A stretch of 64,000 nt of DNA from Pontixanthobacter rizhaonensis (GTDB lineage Bacteria > Pseudomonadota > Alphaproteobacteria > Sphingomonadales > Sphingomonadaceae): contig NZ_JABCRE010000003.1 in the NCBI RefSeq assembly GCF_012972675.1, positions 744,001 through 808,000 on the forward strand, given 5' to 3'. The position numbers and the translations under genes were made by a program. The notes beneath the pieces were generated by a model. It was not told the origin of the DNA and made no database searches. It saw nothing but the letters and a program-made list of their open reading frames with translations. Below are positions 46,184-55,136 of the stretch, one piece after another (within the stretch, counting starts at the first letter, position 1; each line of letters opens with the position of its first letter).

Positions 46184-47128
46184 CTAAGCGAGGTCTGCTG
46201 CAATACGGTTAAGTAAAGCACGCTCCAGCGCGTCGATGTGTCCGTCGTTTTCAATCTGGCCATCCAGCCATTTGCGTTCATTGCTCGTCACTTCGTCGCC
46301 CGCGGCAGCTCGATCTGCAATCGACGGCGCGGTAAACTTCTTACCGAACACTACGCCGAAATTGTTGCGGACGTTGGGTGCCTCTGTCGCCATCCGGCGG
46401 AAGAACCGGCCCACATTTGCCGAGTCATCGGCCACAAATGCTTCAAGCTCTTTGCGCCTTTCGTGCGAAACCTGTGCGTTTGCGAGTGTGAAGCCTTTCA
46501 AATAGTTCGCAACACCATCGACGAATAGGTTTTGCCAGTCGGCTGCGTTAGTTTGGCCAAGCGTATCGTCTTTCAGGCGGAACAACATCTCTGCATCGAA
46601 TCGGCTGACAGCGGCCGGTCCATGTCCGCCGCTGGAAAAGATAAAGCGCCGGATGAGCGCGCATTCGGCACTGGTAATCTGATGGGCCGATAATTCACCG
46701 CCGCAGCGTGTCGGTCCCTGGCCGGTCAAAACGGCGGCTTCGATTTGTTTGAGCGCGTAATGTTTGAGTGTGTCGGGCACGTTGCCGGCACGCTCCATAA
46801 TCCGGGCGAGCAGTTCCAGCTCGGCCATCGTTTCCAGCCTGCCATCTTGGTCTAGCGCGCCGATCAGCCAGTCGGCTTCTTCCTGGTCCACATAGCCGCG
46901 TGGTTCGCTGCCGTTGAGGACAAATTCGCCAATCGCTTCGACGAAGAAATCCACCCACGCATCGTCTGGCGCGGTCAGGGCATGGTTGATCACAAAGATC
47001 GCTTCCGCTTCGCCGCGGTGAATTTCACCGTCACCCCAGCCCAGTTGGCGCAATGCCAATAGTTCATCCGGAGAAATGACGCCGTCTGCACTGGCGGTTT
47101 TTGCTAATTCGGCAAATTGGAAGCTCAT
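46184..47128 (-). CDS. unknown protein with internal duplication
   Basis: A 314-residue soluble protein made of two related halves. Near residues 79-115 the text EEADWLIGALDQDGRLETMA resembles NERKWLDGQIENDGHIDALE at 284-303; WVDFFVEAIGEFVLNG in the first half resembles WQNLFVDGVANYLKGF in the second. Both halves open with similar helical segments (ISPDELLALRQLG and ITSAECALIRRFI). The DQDGRLE and ENDGHID segments recall Ca-binding loop spacing, but not a full EF-hand; a TerB-like helical fold is also possible. No function assigned. It is not part of the SUF operon, being on the other strand. Confidence 0.75.
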   Translation of the reverse strand: MSFQFAELAKTASADGVISPDELLALRQLGWGDGEIHRGEAEAIFVINHALTAPDDAWVDFFVEAIGEFVLNGSEPRGYVDQEEADWLIGALDQDGRLETMAELELLARIMERAGNVPDTLKHYALKQIEAAVLTGQGPTRCGGELSAHQITSAECALIRRFIFSSGGHGPAAVSRFDAEMLFRLKDDTLGQTNAADWQNLFVDGVANYLKGFTLANAQVSHERRKELEAFVADDSANVGRFFRRMATEAPNVRNNFGVVFGKKFTAPSIADRAAAGDEVTSNERKWLDGQIENDGHIDALERALLNRIAADLA

Positions 47129-47201
47129 GGCGTGATGGATCCTTATTTCAGTCCATTCGCCCCTCGCATAATACCCTTAAATTCGGGTTAGTATCGAGCT
47201 T

Positions 47202-47642
47202 TTACCGTTTAAGAGCAGCCACGCAGGAGGCTCGATCCACGTCGAGCCCGTCACTGGCCCGGCGCGCATCGACATAGGTGGCGGTCGGTTGGGCACCCTT
47301 ACGCAGGGGGTATAGGTACACATCCAACACGCAGGATTGCCCGCTAAATTGCAGCTTCCTTGCATCGCCCTCGGTCACATTGAGCCGTGGTTCGCCGAAC
47401 ATTCGCTGCAACCCGTTACTATCGGCGCCGATCACGCCCTCCAGCCCGGGGACACTCATCACCCGCGGCGCGCGAAAACCACCCGATGATGGCGCAGGTG
47501 TGGCCGGCAAAGGCTTGGTCGATTGCGGCGGCGGCCGGGTCGAGGTGGTTGGCGCGGCGGGTTGGCCCAAAGGCGGCGGCACAGCCGTCGCAGCGCAAGC
47601 GCCCAAAAGCGGCAGTAAGGCAATGACTAATTTACGCGGCAT
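47202..47642 (-). CDS. predicted lipoprotein, unknown function
   Basis: A 146-residue predicted lipoprotein (MPRKLVIALLPLLGAC, lipobox Cys16), followed by a Pro-rich linker (about 20-55) and a C-terminal domain with GLEGVIGADSNGLQRMFGEP, VTEGDARKLQFSGQSCVLDV and a second Cys near the C-terminus that could form a disulfide. The start at 47642 is chosen for the lipobox. It overlaps the 3' end of the EI24-domain gene by 11 bases on the same strand, so the two are coupled. Confidence 0.75.
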   Translation of the reverse strand: MPRKLVIALLPLLGACAATAVPPPLGQPAAPTTSTRPPPQSTKPLPATPAPSSGGFRAPRVMSVPGLEGVIGADSNGLQRMFGEPRLNVTEGDARKLQFSGQSCVLDVYLYPLRKGAQPTATYVDARRASDGLDVDRASCVAALKR

Positions 47643-48333
47643 ATTCGGGTCCGTTTCGCCGGTGGACGAGATGGGTTGCACTAGCCGCCCCGATGATTGG
47701 TGCAAGCAAGTTAAGGAAAGGAACGACCAATAGTGCGGCAATTGCGCCGCCCAGCAGGAAACGTTCCAACTTGGACAAGGGCGGGTGCGATGGATGCCCG
47801 CCACCGGAATGGCGATGCCGCAGCCACACCATATCCTGCAATTCCCGGCCCAGCAGCCATGCATTGACCACCCAAAACACCACCGCTGGCCCGATGGCTG
47901 TAAAAAACAGCGGTATCGCCAGCACCAAAGCCAGCAGATTGGCGGCGAGCGTCCTGCCGATTCCCTTGGCCGAATTCTTCACTTCTTCGGCAAAGGGCAG
48001 GTTGCGCGCGGTGTCGGCCTGACGGGGATAATGTGCTTGCTCCACCGCGCTGATGATTTCATCGGCAAAGAACTGGACCACTGCCAACGCGACCACGCGG
48101 AACAACAGCCAACCGCCCAGAACCGTCAAGATCACCGCCAGTATGGCGCCGATCTCGTCACTGTAAGAGCCGGTCCATTCGGCCAGCGCGGTGTCGAGCG
48201 CGACAAAAGCGGCCACTCCCAAAACGGCAAATATCGCCAGGGTCAGCGCCACGCTTTTGAGTAGCACGGCCATAATCCGACGGTCACCCAATTGGCTGAT
48301 GGCCTTGCTCATTGCGGAAACTACACTGCTCAT
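47632..48333 (-). CDS. EI24/CysZ-domain membrane protein
   Basis: A 233-residue protein with four to six hydrophobic segments and the EI24 layout seen in CysZ (sulfate uptake) and related proteins: LGGWLLFRVVALAVVQFFAD, then ANLLALVLAIPLFFTAIGPA and WVVNAWLLGRELQDMV. Whether it moves sulfate cannot be told; some EI24 proteins have no transport role. Overlaps the lipoprotein gene downstream and diverges from the adenosine kinase gene. Confidence 0.82.
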   Translation of the reverse strand: MSSVVSAMSKAISQLGDRRIMAVLLKSVALTLAIFAVLGVAAFVALDTALAEWTGSYSDEIGAILAVILTVLGGWLLFRVVALAVVQFFADEIISAVEQAHYPRQADTARNLPFAEEVKNSAKGIGRTLAANLLALVLAIPLFFTAIGPAVVFWVVNAWLLGRELQDMVWLRHRHSGGGHPSHPPLSKLERFLLGGAIAALLVVPFLNLLAPIIGAASATHLVHRRNGPEYAA

Positions 48334-48464
48334 ACAGCCCGCTTTGCCGGTGAATATGGCAAAAGGTCAATCTCTTGCTTGGCGGCACGCGCGCAAGCGG
48401 CTAGGCGCGCGGCATCATTTCTTGCCCCTGCCTTGCAGCGGGTTGCGTCTTGCAGAGGATTACC

Positions 48465-49475
48465 ATGCCCAATTCCGACAATTCCCCCCGCTATGATGTG
48501 ATCGCCATCGGCAATGCGATTGTTGATGTGATGGCCCCGTGTGATGATGCTCTGATCGAAGAGCTGCAAATGGCTAAAGGCGGGATGTCTCTGATTGATG
48601 CCGACGGCGCGCGCGATCTGTATAAAGCGATGGGACCGGCGAAGGAGATTTCGGGTGGTTCAGCAGCCAATACGCTGGCGGGCCTTGCGACATTGGGCGC
48701 CCGGTGCGCCTTTATCGGCCAAGTGGCGAGCGATCAGCTGGGCGATGTGTTCAGCCACGATATCCGCGCCGCTGGTATTGATTTTGATACGCCTGCCCGT
48801 GAAGGCGAACCGCCAACCGCGCGCTGCCTGATCTTTGTCACCCCCGATGGGGAGCGGACGATGAACACGTTTCTGGGCGCGAGCCAGTTCCTGCCGCCTG
48901 CCGCCTTGAGCGAAGAAGCGATCGCCGACGCGAAAATCCTCTATCTGGAAGGCTATCTGTGGGATCCGGAAGAACCGCGCAGCGCAATGCGCCGTGCCAT
49001 CGAAGTATCCCGCAATGCGGGCCGCAAAGTCGCCTTCACTGCGTCAGAAAGCTTCGTAATTGACCGCCACGGCGATGATTTCCGCGCGCTGATTGCGGAA
49101 GGTTTAATCGATATTCTGTTCGTCAATGAAGGTGAATTGGCGACGCTGACGGGCGAGGATGATTTTGAAGCCGGTCTCGCCAAATTATCGCCCAACGTGC
49201 CGGTTCTGGTTGCGACCAAAGGCCCCAATGGCGCGGTCGCCATCGCCAATGGGACGCGCGGTGAAGTGGCGGCAGAAGCGGTTGACGCCGTGGTCGATAC
49301 AACCGGAGCAGGCGACCTGTTCGCGGCGGGTTTCCTGTCCGGCCACGTAAAGGAAGAAAGCCTCGAAAACTGCCTGACGCGCGGCGCGATTTGCGCTGCC
49401 GAAGTGATCTCCCATTACGGCGCCCGGCCAGAGGCGGATTTGCAAGCCTTGGTCGCGGCAAAACTGGGCGATTGA
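48465..49475 (+). CDS. adenosine kinase-like PfkB-family sugar/nucleoside kinase
   Basis: A 336-residue PfkB kinase. The start is ATG at 48465 (MPNSDNSPRYDVIAIGNAIV); an ATG five codons upstream is weaker. Motifs are GGSAANTLAGLATLG, the conserved PfkB pattern DTTGAGDLFAAGFLSG with the catalytic Asp and anion hole, and ATKGPNGAVAIANG. The family subset with IGNAIVDV is annotated as adenosine kinase in alphaproteobacteria. Substrate is an inference. Confidence 0.88.
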   Translation: MPNSDNSPRYDVIAIGNAIVDVMAPCDDALIEELQMAKGGMSLIDADGARDLYKAMGPAKEISGGSAANTLAGLATLGARCAFIGQVASDQLGDVFSHDIRAAGIDFDTPAREGEPPTARCLIFVTPDGERTMNTFLGASQFLPPAALSEEAIADAKILYLEGYLWDPEEPRSAMRRAIEVSRNAGRKVAFTASESFVIDRHGDDFRALIAEGLIDILFVNEGELATLTGEDDFEAGLAKLSPNVPVLVATKGPNGAVAIANGTRGEVAAEAVDAVVDTTGAGDLFAAGFLSGHVKEESLENCLTRGAICAAEVISHYGARPEADLQALVAAKLGD

Positions 49476-49511
49476 TTGTCCCGACCGATTGCGCCGCTTG
49501 ATGGGCGCAGC

Positions 49512-49604
49512 GCGAAGTTGACAAAGTTGACACTGCGTCAACTTTGATTTTCGGCAAATAGCGCCGTGTAATCAGATGGTTATTGCTGAATGGCGAAGTT
49601 GACA
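49512..49604. repeat. cluster of AAGTTGACA repeats with inverted copy in an intergenic region
   Basis: Two tandem AAGTTGACA copies (49515-49523 and 49524-49532), an inverted copy TCAACTTTG at 49538-49546, and a third direct copy at 49596-49604. The 12 bases GCGAAGTTGACA occur at both 49512 and 49593. CAAAGTTGA and TCAACTTTG make a perfect 9-bp stem (49522-49530 and 49538-49546). The 244-base gap (49476-49719) holds nothing else I can identify. Function unknown. Confidence 0.7.
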
Positions 49605-49719
49605 CTTGCGCGCAAGGAATGCGCAAGACGCGGACTATGCGCCAAAAGCGCGCTGGTGTGCTGACGATGGGAAAGAGCAGCCTGTCTGGTAGCTCTTGCT
49701 GGCGATGTAGGACAGCCGC

Positions 49720-51141
49720 CTAAACACGGAACAGATTGCGCAGTCCAAGGCCGAGCAGGAATAGCAGGATAACGGATAGGATGCTTTCCGCAGCGCCCAC
49801 GCCCAGCGCCGATGCTGGAACCAGAGTATCCTCTCCAAACAGCCATTCCTGCCCTTGCAACCGTGCAGTGCGCCCGGTGGGGATGAAAGCCAGCATATGA
49901 CTGCCCGAATAGGCAAGCGCGGCGGAGAACTTGGCGCTTTGCTCTGTACTGTAAGCGAAGAAATAGGCGGCAAAGCCGACCCATGTTGCGATCAGCCAGA
50001 TAAATGGCCGAAACACACTCCGGCCATAATCGCCGAGCAACCAGAATAGGAACTGCGCCGCTGTTTGCCACCAGCGCGTTTCATGTCCGCGCTTGCTTTG
50101 GATTTCCTGCACATGAAATTCGAGCGCTTTTGCATGGTTGCGATTGGACAGGGCGAGTTCTTTCAAGCGGCGAAATCGTTGGCTGTCTTCACGGTCTGAA
50201 GCCTTAGTGGTCCAACGCCAAACGGGGGCGGAGCGTTCTGGCATGCCTGACCAATATTGACTGGCAGCGGAGGCCCAATTTGGCATTGGTTCTGCATCGA
50301 ATTGGCACTGAATATCGTTGACGACCACGTCATGGCTCATCTTTGTTCGGCGCAAATCTAGAGGACAACCCATTATTCCAAAGTGAGAGAAAGTGAACAG
50401 TTTCTCAAATCCGGCCCCCTCGAAGCTAAAGGTCCTTGGACAATCCATTCTTTGTAAATCAACAAAATGCGATGGACCGGCAAAATTACAGTACCTAAAG
50501 GTCACACAGTTGGACTTGAACTCAGTCTTTTCAAATAACATGGCACCTGATCCAAAGTCAGTATTGTCGAACATTAATTGACCCTTACCGAACGACGATT
50601 CGTAGAATCGAATATCGCCGCGATCAAATGTGGCACCTATAAAGTACGTATTACCTTCTCCAAAATTAGTTCCGTGAAAGCTGACGTCTCCTGAGCTAAA
50701 TTCGACATAAGAAAAATCGACGGTCCCTGTGTTGAATTCCGTGTTGGAGAAATTGATATGCCCATCACCAAACTTTGCGTTGGCGAAGTTAATATCCCCA
50801 CTTCCAAATTTTGCGTCTGAAAAACTTACGTTACCTTTCCCGAATTTAGTGCGGTAAAAGTTGACGTTTCCCCGGCCAAATTCAGCATCTACAAACCAGA
50901 CGTTACCATCACCCAGTTTGGCGTCAGCGAAGTTGATGAAGCCATTTGGAAAAATAAAACCTGTGAAATCGACCGATCTTAGTGGCAGGTTGTTAGGACC
51001 ATTAAATGATTGGCTGGAAAAGTTTACGTCCGCCTCAGGATTTTGTTCGACCCAAGCGTTCCAAACTTCCCGCCCTCGACGCCAAAGTTCTATAGCATCC
51101 TCGCCCTTCAGAACTTTACGTGTCGGTTTTTTATCGCTCAT
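49720..51141 (-). CDS. membrane protein with thirteen 12-residue FGxGxVxF repeats
   Basis: A 473-residue protein in two parts. Residues 64-219 are thirteen exact-length 12-residue repeats, for example FGKGNVSFSDAK, FGSGDINFANAK, FGDGHINFSNTE and FNTGTVDFSYVE; the consensus is F-G-x-G-[DN]-[VI]-x-F-x-x-[AT]-[KE]. This suggests a beta-solenoid related to, but not the same as, pentapeptide repeats (5-residue period). Residues about 320-473 have a helical linker (FRRLKELALSNRNHAKALEF) and about three membrane segments. Its repeat region is visibly richer in A+T than neighbouring genes, hinting at transfer. Function unknown. Confidence 0.8.
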   Translation of the reverse strand: MSDKKPTRKVLKGEDAIELWRRGREVWNAWVEQNPEADVNFSSQSFNGPNNLPLRSVDFTGFIFPNGFINFADAKLGDGNVWFVDAEFGRGNVNFYRTKFGKGNVSFSDAKFGSGDINFANAKFGDGHINFSNTEFNTGTVDFSYVEFSSGDVSFHGTNFGEGNTYFIGATFDRGDIRFYESSFGKGQLMFDNTDFGSGAMLFEKTEFKSNCVTFRYCNFAGPSHFVDLQRMDCPRTFSFEGAGFEKLFTFSHFGIMGCPLDLRRTKMSHDVVVNDIQCQFDAEPMPNWASAASQYWSGMPERSAPVWRWTTKASDREDSQRFRRLKELALSNRNHAKALEFHVQEIQSKRGHETRWWQTAAQFLFWLLGDYGRSVFRPFIWLIATWVGFAAYFFAYSTEQSAKFSAALAYSGSHMLAFIPTGRTARLQGQEWLFGEDTLVPASALGVGAAESILSVILLFLLGLGLRNLFRV

Positions 51142-51184
51142 AGCTAGAGGTTATACGGTACAATTTTTTGATACAAGCTGGGCT

Positions 51185-52477
51185 TTATTTACCCGCCTCC
51201 CGCGCGACTTCGCGCCAGCCAATGTCGCGGCGGCAGAAGCCGGTGTCGAACGTGATCGCGTCCACTGCTGTATAGGCGGCGCTTTGTGCTGCGGTCACAT
51301 TGGCGCCGGTGGCGGTGACATTGAGCACGCGGCCTCCACTTGCAGTCAGTGATCCCGCATCATCGCGCTTGGTGCCAGCATGGAAGATTTTTGCGCCTTT
51401 CGCCTCGGCATCGCCCAGATCAACGGCGCCGCCTTTTTCAGGCGCTTCGGGATAGCCTTTCGCGGCCATCACTACCGTCAGCGCGGTTTCCTCTGCGAAC
51501 TTGGCAGGTGCTTGCGCGGCCAAGTCACCTTTGGCGCAGGCGAGCATCACTTCGCCCAGATCGCTGTGTAGCCGGGTCATCAGCACTTGGCATTCCGGGT
51601 CGCCGAAACGGCAATTATATTCGATCAGCTTGGGGCCTTCGTCAGTCAGCATCAGCCCGGCGAAAAGTACGCCTGAGTAGGCCATTCCCTCGGCCCGCAG
51701 AGTATCGACGGTTGGCTGGATGATCTGGCGCATCACTTGCGCTTCCAATTCCGCCGTCAACACTGGTGCAGGGCTATATGCGCCCATGCCGCCGGTATTG
51801 GGGCCGGTATCGCCTTCGCCCACGCGCTTATGGTCTTGCGCGCTGCCGAAGGGCAGAATGGCGGTGCCATCGGTGAGTGCGAAGAAGCTCGCTTCCTCGC
51901 CGCGCATAAATTCTTCGATCACCACTTCTGCGCCCGCTGCACCGAAGCGCCCGCCGAACATATCAGTGAGGGCTACTACGGCTTCGGCATGGGTTTCGGG
52001 AATGACCACGCCTTTACCGGCTGCCAGCCCGTCTGCCTTCAACACATAGGGCGGGGTGAATTTGTCCAGCGTGCTGATCGCCTCGTCCAAAGATTTGGTG
52101 CGGACATAGCCAGCCGTGGGAATGTTGGCCCGTTCGCACAGATCTTTGGTGAAGCCCTTGCTGCCTTCCAATTGTGCGGCTGCCTGAGAGGGACCGAATA
52201 CGGCAATGTCTTGATTGCGCAGGCTATCGCCCAAACCGTCTACCAGCGGCGCTTCCGGGCCGATAACGACCAAGCCGATGTCATGTTTGACGCAGAAACT
52301 GATCACGGCCGCATGATCGGCGGCATCCAGCGGGATGCATTGGGCATGATCTGCAATACCGGGGTTGCCCGGCGCAGCGTAGAGAGTATCGTGCGCCCCG
52401 CTTAGCAGTGATGACTGCGCCAATTTCCACGCCAATGCGTGTTCACGTCCGCCCGATCCCAGCAAAAGGATATTCAT
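51185..52477 (-). CDS. purD: phosphoribosylamine-glycine ligase PurD
   Basis: ATP-dependent joining of phosphoribosylamine and glycine in purine synthesis. The 430-residue chain starts [20 protein letters not shown], the canonical PurD start, at ATG 52477. ATP-grasp motifs follow: [49 protein letters not shown] and [12 protein letters not shown]. Its start codon overlaps that of xseA on the opposite strand (CATG), so the promoter and ribosome-binding site must lie within the xseA coding region. Confidence 0.97.
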   Translation of the reverse strand: MNILLLGSGGREHALAWKLAQSSLLSGAHDTLYAAPGNPGIADHAQCIPLDAADHAAVISFCVKHDIGLVVIGPEAPLVDGLGDSLRNQDIAVFGPSQAAAQLEGSKGFTKDLCERANIPTAGYVRTKSLDEAISTLDKFTPPYVLKADGLAAGKGVVIPETHAEAVVALTDMFGGRFGAAGAEVVIEEFMRGEEASFFALTDGTAILPFGSAQDHKRVGEGDTGPNTGGMGAYSPAPVLTAELEAQVMRQIIQPTVDTLRAEGMAYSGVLFAGLMLTDEGPKLIEYNCRFGDPECQVLMTRLHSDLGEVMLACAKGDLAAQAPAKFAEETALTVVMAAKGYPEAPEKGGAVDLGDAEAKGAKIFHAGTKRDDAGSLTASGGRVLNVTATGANVTAAQSAAYTAVDAITFDTGFCRRDIGWREVAREAGK

Positions 52478-53951
52478 GTCCCGGTCTTCTTTCAGTGATG
52501 ATCCCAATGAAGGCGGCTTGGTAGCGCGAAGCCGCTCGGGCGACAACGCAGAGCCGCTGTCGATCACCGAAATTTCCGCCAAGTTGAAGCGCACGGTGGA
52601 GGATCAGTTCGGTTACGTCCGGCTGCGCGGCGAATTGTCAGGCGTAAAACGCGCGGCATCGGGGCATCTCTATTGCAGCTTGAAAGACGAAAAGGCCGTT
52701 ATTGATGGCGTGATGTGGCGCGGCAATGCGGGGCGGCTGGGCTTTGTGCCCGAAGACGGAATCGAAGTGGTCGCGACAGGTAAGCTGACGACCTATGCGG
52801 GCCGGTCCAAATACCAGATCGTGATGGAGGGGATGGAAATTGCGGGTGAGGGCGCTTTGCTGGCCCTGCTTGAAAAAACACGGACAAGGCTGGAGGCGGA
52901 GGGGCTGTTCGCCGCTGAACGTAAGAAGCCCTTGCCGTTCCTGCCCAAAACCATCGCTGTGGTCACATCGCCCACTGGCGCGGTTATTCGCGATATTCTG
53001 CACCGGCTGGCGGACCGTTTCCCCAGCCATGTGCTGGTCTGGCCGGTATTGGTGCAGGGCAAAGGCTCTGCGGAACAAGTGGCGGAGGCCATTCGCGGCT
53101 TTTCCGCTTTGCCTGATACAATGCCCAAGCCAGATGTGTTGATCGTGGCCCGCGGGGGCGGTTCGATCGAGGATTTGTGGGGCTTCAACGAAGAAGTCGT
53201 GGTCCGCGCCATTGCCGACTGCCCCATTCCGGTGATTTCCGCCGTCGGCCATGAAACCGATACGACATTGGCTGATTTTGCCGCAGACCGCCGCGCGCCC
53301 ACGCCCACCGCCGCGGCGGAAATGGCAGTGCCGGTACGCGGAGAGCTGGCAGCGACGGTGGAAGATTTTGCCCACCGCCAGAAACGTGCCATCGTGCGGC
53401 CGATCACTCTGGGTAAGGAACGGCTGGATGCGCGCGCGCAGCGGCTGCCCAAGCTGGAGGCGCTGCTCCAACCATCGACGCAGCGGCTGGATGAAATGTC
53501 CGACCGTTTGCAGCGCGGATTGAAAGATCGGGCGAGCAAAGCGCGGGAGGCATTACAGGCCGATACAGCCCGTCTTTCTGCGCCGCTATTGCTGGCGAAA
53601 ATTGACCGTGCGCGCGACCGGCTCGATGCTGTCAGACTAACCCCGGCCTTGGCGACAGGCCGGATGACCCGCGATGCGGAGCGATTGTCTGCGCTGGGCC
53701 GTGTGTTCAAATCCTTGGATCCCAAAGCGCCGCTCAAACGCGGATTTGTGCTGGTGAAAGATGCTCGCGGTAATCTGGTCCGCACCAAAGCCACCGCGGC
53801 TGCTGAAGGCCGTTTATCGGTCGAGTTTGCCGATGGTGTTCTGGATGTCGCGCCCTCAGGATCGGTTCAGGCGCCGCCCGCTAAACCCAAACCTCCTCGC
53901 AAAACCCGATCTGATCCGGCACAATCCCGCCAAGATGATTTGTTCGGATAG
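52476..53951 (+). CDS. xseA: exodeoxyribonuclease VII large subunit
   Basis: The large subunit of exonuclease VII, which digests single-stranded DNA. The 491-residue protein has the N-terminal OB fold ([20 protein letters not shown]) and the catalytic core ([51 protein letters not shown]) followed by coiled coil. ATG 52476 gives the family extension [25 protein letters not shown] six bases upstream serves as ribosome-binding site, lying in the antisense of purD codons. The Pro/Lys-rich tail is variable. The small subunit xseB is not nearby. Confidence 0.96.
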   Translation: MSRSSFSDDPNEGGLVARSRSGDNAEPLSITEISAKLKRTVEDQFGYVRLRGELSGVKRAASGHLYCSLKDEKAVIDGVMWRGNAGRLGFVPEDGIEVVATGKLTTYAGRSKYQIVMEGMEIAGEGALLALLEKTRTRLEAEGLFAAERKKPLPFLPKTIAVVTSPTGAVIRDILHRLADRFPSHVLVWPVLVQGKGSAEQVAEAIRGFSALPDTMPKPDVLIVARGGGSIEDLWGFNEEVVVRAIADCPIPVISAVGHETDTTLADFAADRRAPTPTAAAEMAVPVRGELAATVEDFAHRQKRAIVRPITLGKERLDARAQRLPKLEALLQPSTQRLDEMSDRLQRGLKDRASKAREALQADTARLSAPLLLAKIDRARDRLDAVRLTPALATGRMTRDAERLSALGRVFKSLDPKAPLKRGFVLVKDARGNLVRTKATAAAEGRLSVEFADGVLDVAPSGSVQAPPAKPKPPRKTRSDPAQSRQDDLFG

Positions 53952-53975
53952 ATACATCTTGTTAAAGGCACCCCC

Positions 53976-54179
53976 ATGTTAATGTCCTCCGGCGATAAAG
54001 CCGCCAAACTCGCCTTTGGCCCCAACGGTTTCCGCGTGATGAAGCCTGGCCCCTATGTCCTGTGCGCTGTCACGGCGGAGCAAATTCCGCTGGAAGAATT
54101 GCGCTATTGGAGCGTCGATTTCCAAGAAGCGTATGCTAGCGCCGAAATCGCCACCCGCCGATTGGCTGACGGCGAATGA
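53976..54179 (+). CDS. DUF2093 family small protein
   Basis: A 67-residue alphaproteobacterial protein of unknown function. The conserved text FRVMKPGPYVLCAVTAEQIP and LEELRYWSVDFQEAYAS fits DUF2093; the Cys in LCAVT and the YWSV motif are family-wide. It follows xseA closely (24-base gap) and its stop overlaps the M23 peptidase start (ATGA), so it is coupled to both in one transcript. Confidence 0.85.
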   Translation: MLMSSGDKAAKLAFGPNGFRVMKPGPYVLCAVTAEQIPLEELRYWSVDFQEAYASAEIATRRLADGE

Positions 54180-55114
54180 AAACGGTCGCTTCTATCCTTG
54201 GGTTGGCATTGTTGGCCGCGTGCGGCAGCGCGGCGATGGGCGGCGATGGCGCGGCCCCATCCGCGACAACGCAGCCGGAAATGCGCAGCGAGCCTGTCAT
54301 CCGCACACAGGCGGTTACGTCCCCGCCACCTGCGCAACCGCAGCCCGAACGCACGGGTCCGGTCGAGTTCACTTATGCAGGTGAGCTGACTCAGGGCGGC
54401 TGGATTAAGGGCACTGCGCCGTTTGGCACCGTGAATGCGTTTTTGGGCGATGTCCCGCTAGAGCTGGATAGCGAAAATGGCTATTTCGCTGCGTTTGACC
54501 GTGATGCGGGCAGTGAAGCCGTGCTGCGCGCTGAACTTGCCAATGGCACCACCAAGGCGGCGCGGCTTTCGATTGCTCCGCGCAAATGGAATATCGAGCG
54601 CGTCAATGTGGCGCGCCGGTCTGGCGGTGCCAGTGCCGCCTTTATGAAACGCAGACAGCCGGAGCTGGACGCCATCTGGAATGCCCGCCTGAAAGTCACG
54701 GGTGCCACAGGGTACCGGCAAGACTTTATCTGGCCGGTCAAGGGCCGGATTTCGGGCCGTTTCGGATCGCAGCGTATCTATCGCGGAGAGCCGGGAAGCT
54801 ATCATTCGGGAATTGATATCGCACCGGGGAATGGTGTGCCCTTTGTTGCTCCGGCTGACGGGGTGGTGGTGCTGGCGCGGAACAATTTCTCGCTCGAAGG
54901 GCGCTTGCTGATCATCGATCACGGATCGGGTCTCAACAGTGCGTTTCTTCATGCGTCCAAGCTCGCCGTGAGTGAGGGTGATATGGTCACGCAAGGCCAG
55001 TATATCGGCAATATCGGATCAACCGGCCGGGCAACTGGCCCGCATCTGCACTGGAGCATCAAATGGCGCAATGCGCGGCTTGATCCGCTGTTGTTTACCG
55101 GCCCGATGAACTGA
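54176..55114 (+). CDS. M23-family peptidoglycan peptidase, predicted lipoprotein
   Basis: A 312-residue predicted lipoprotein (ALLAAC, Cys16) with a low-complexity Pro-rich linker, then a LytM (M23) domain: YHSGIDIAPGNGVPFVAPAD with the zinc-binding His and Asp, and GPHLHWSIKW with HxH. The zinc set is complete, so it should be an active endopeptidase of peptidoglycan cross-bridges, unlike EnvC/NlpD activators. It overlaps the DUF2093 gene by ATGA. Confidence 0.9.
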   Translation: MKTVASILGLALLAACGSAAMGGDGAAPSATTQPEMRSEPVIRTQAVTSPPPAQPQPERTGPVEFTYAGELTQGGWIKGTAPFGTVNAFLGDVPLELDSENGYFAAFDRDAGSEAVLRAELANGTTKAARLSIAPRKWNIERVNVARRSGGASAAFMKRRQPELDAIWNARLKVTGATGYRQDFIWPVKGRISGRFGSQRIYRGEPGSYHSGIDIAPGNGVPFVAPADGVVVLARNNFSLEGRLLIIDHGSGLNSAFLHASKLAVSEGDMVTQGQYIGNIGSTGRATGPHLHWSIKWRNARLDPLLFTGPMN

Positions 55115-55136
55115 TCCCTCCGGCCGTGACGCGCCT

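Noticed and set aside
50390-50950. Tandem repeats in DNA with 36-base spacing, considered as a CRISPR array
   Set aside because: The repeats are coding, diverge at third positions and produce a 12-residue protein repeat; there are no identical repeats with unique spacers.
52793-53794. A long leftward open frame opposite xseA
   Set aside because: Antisense to the xseA core, rich in Arg/Ser typical of shadow translation, no domain.
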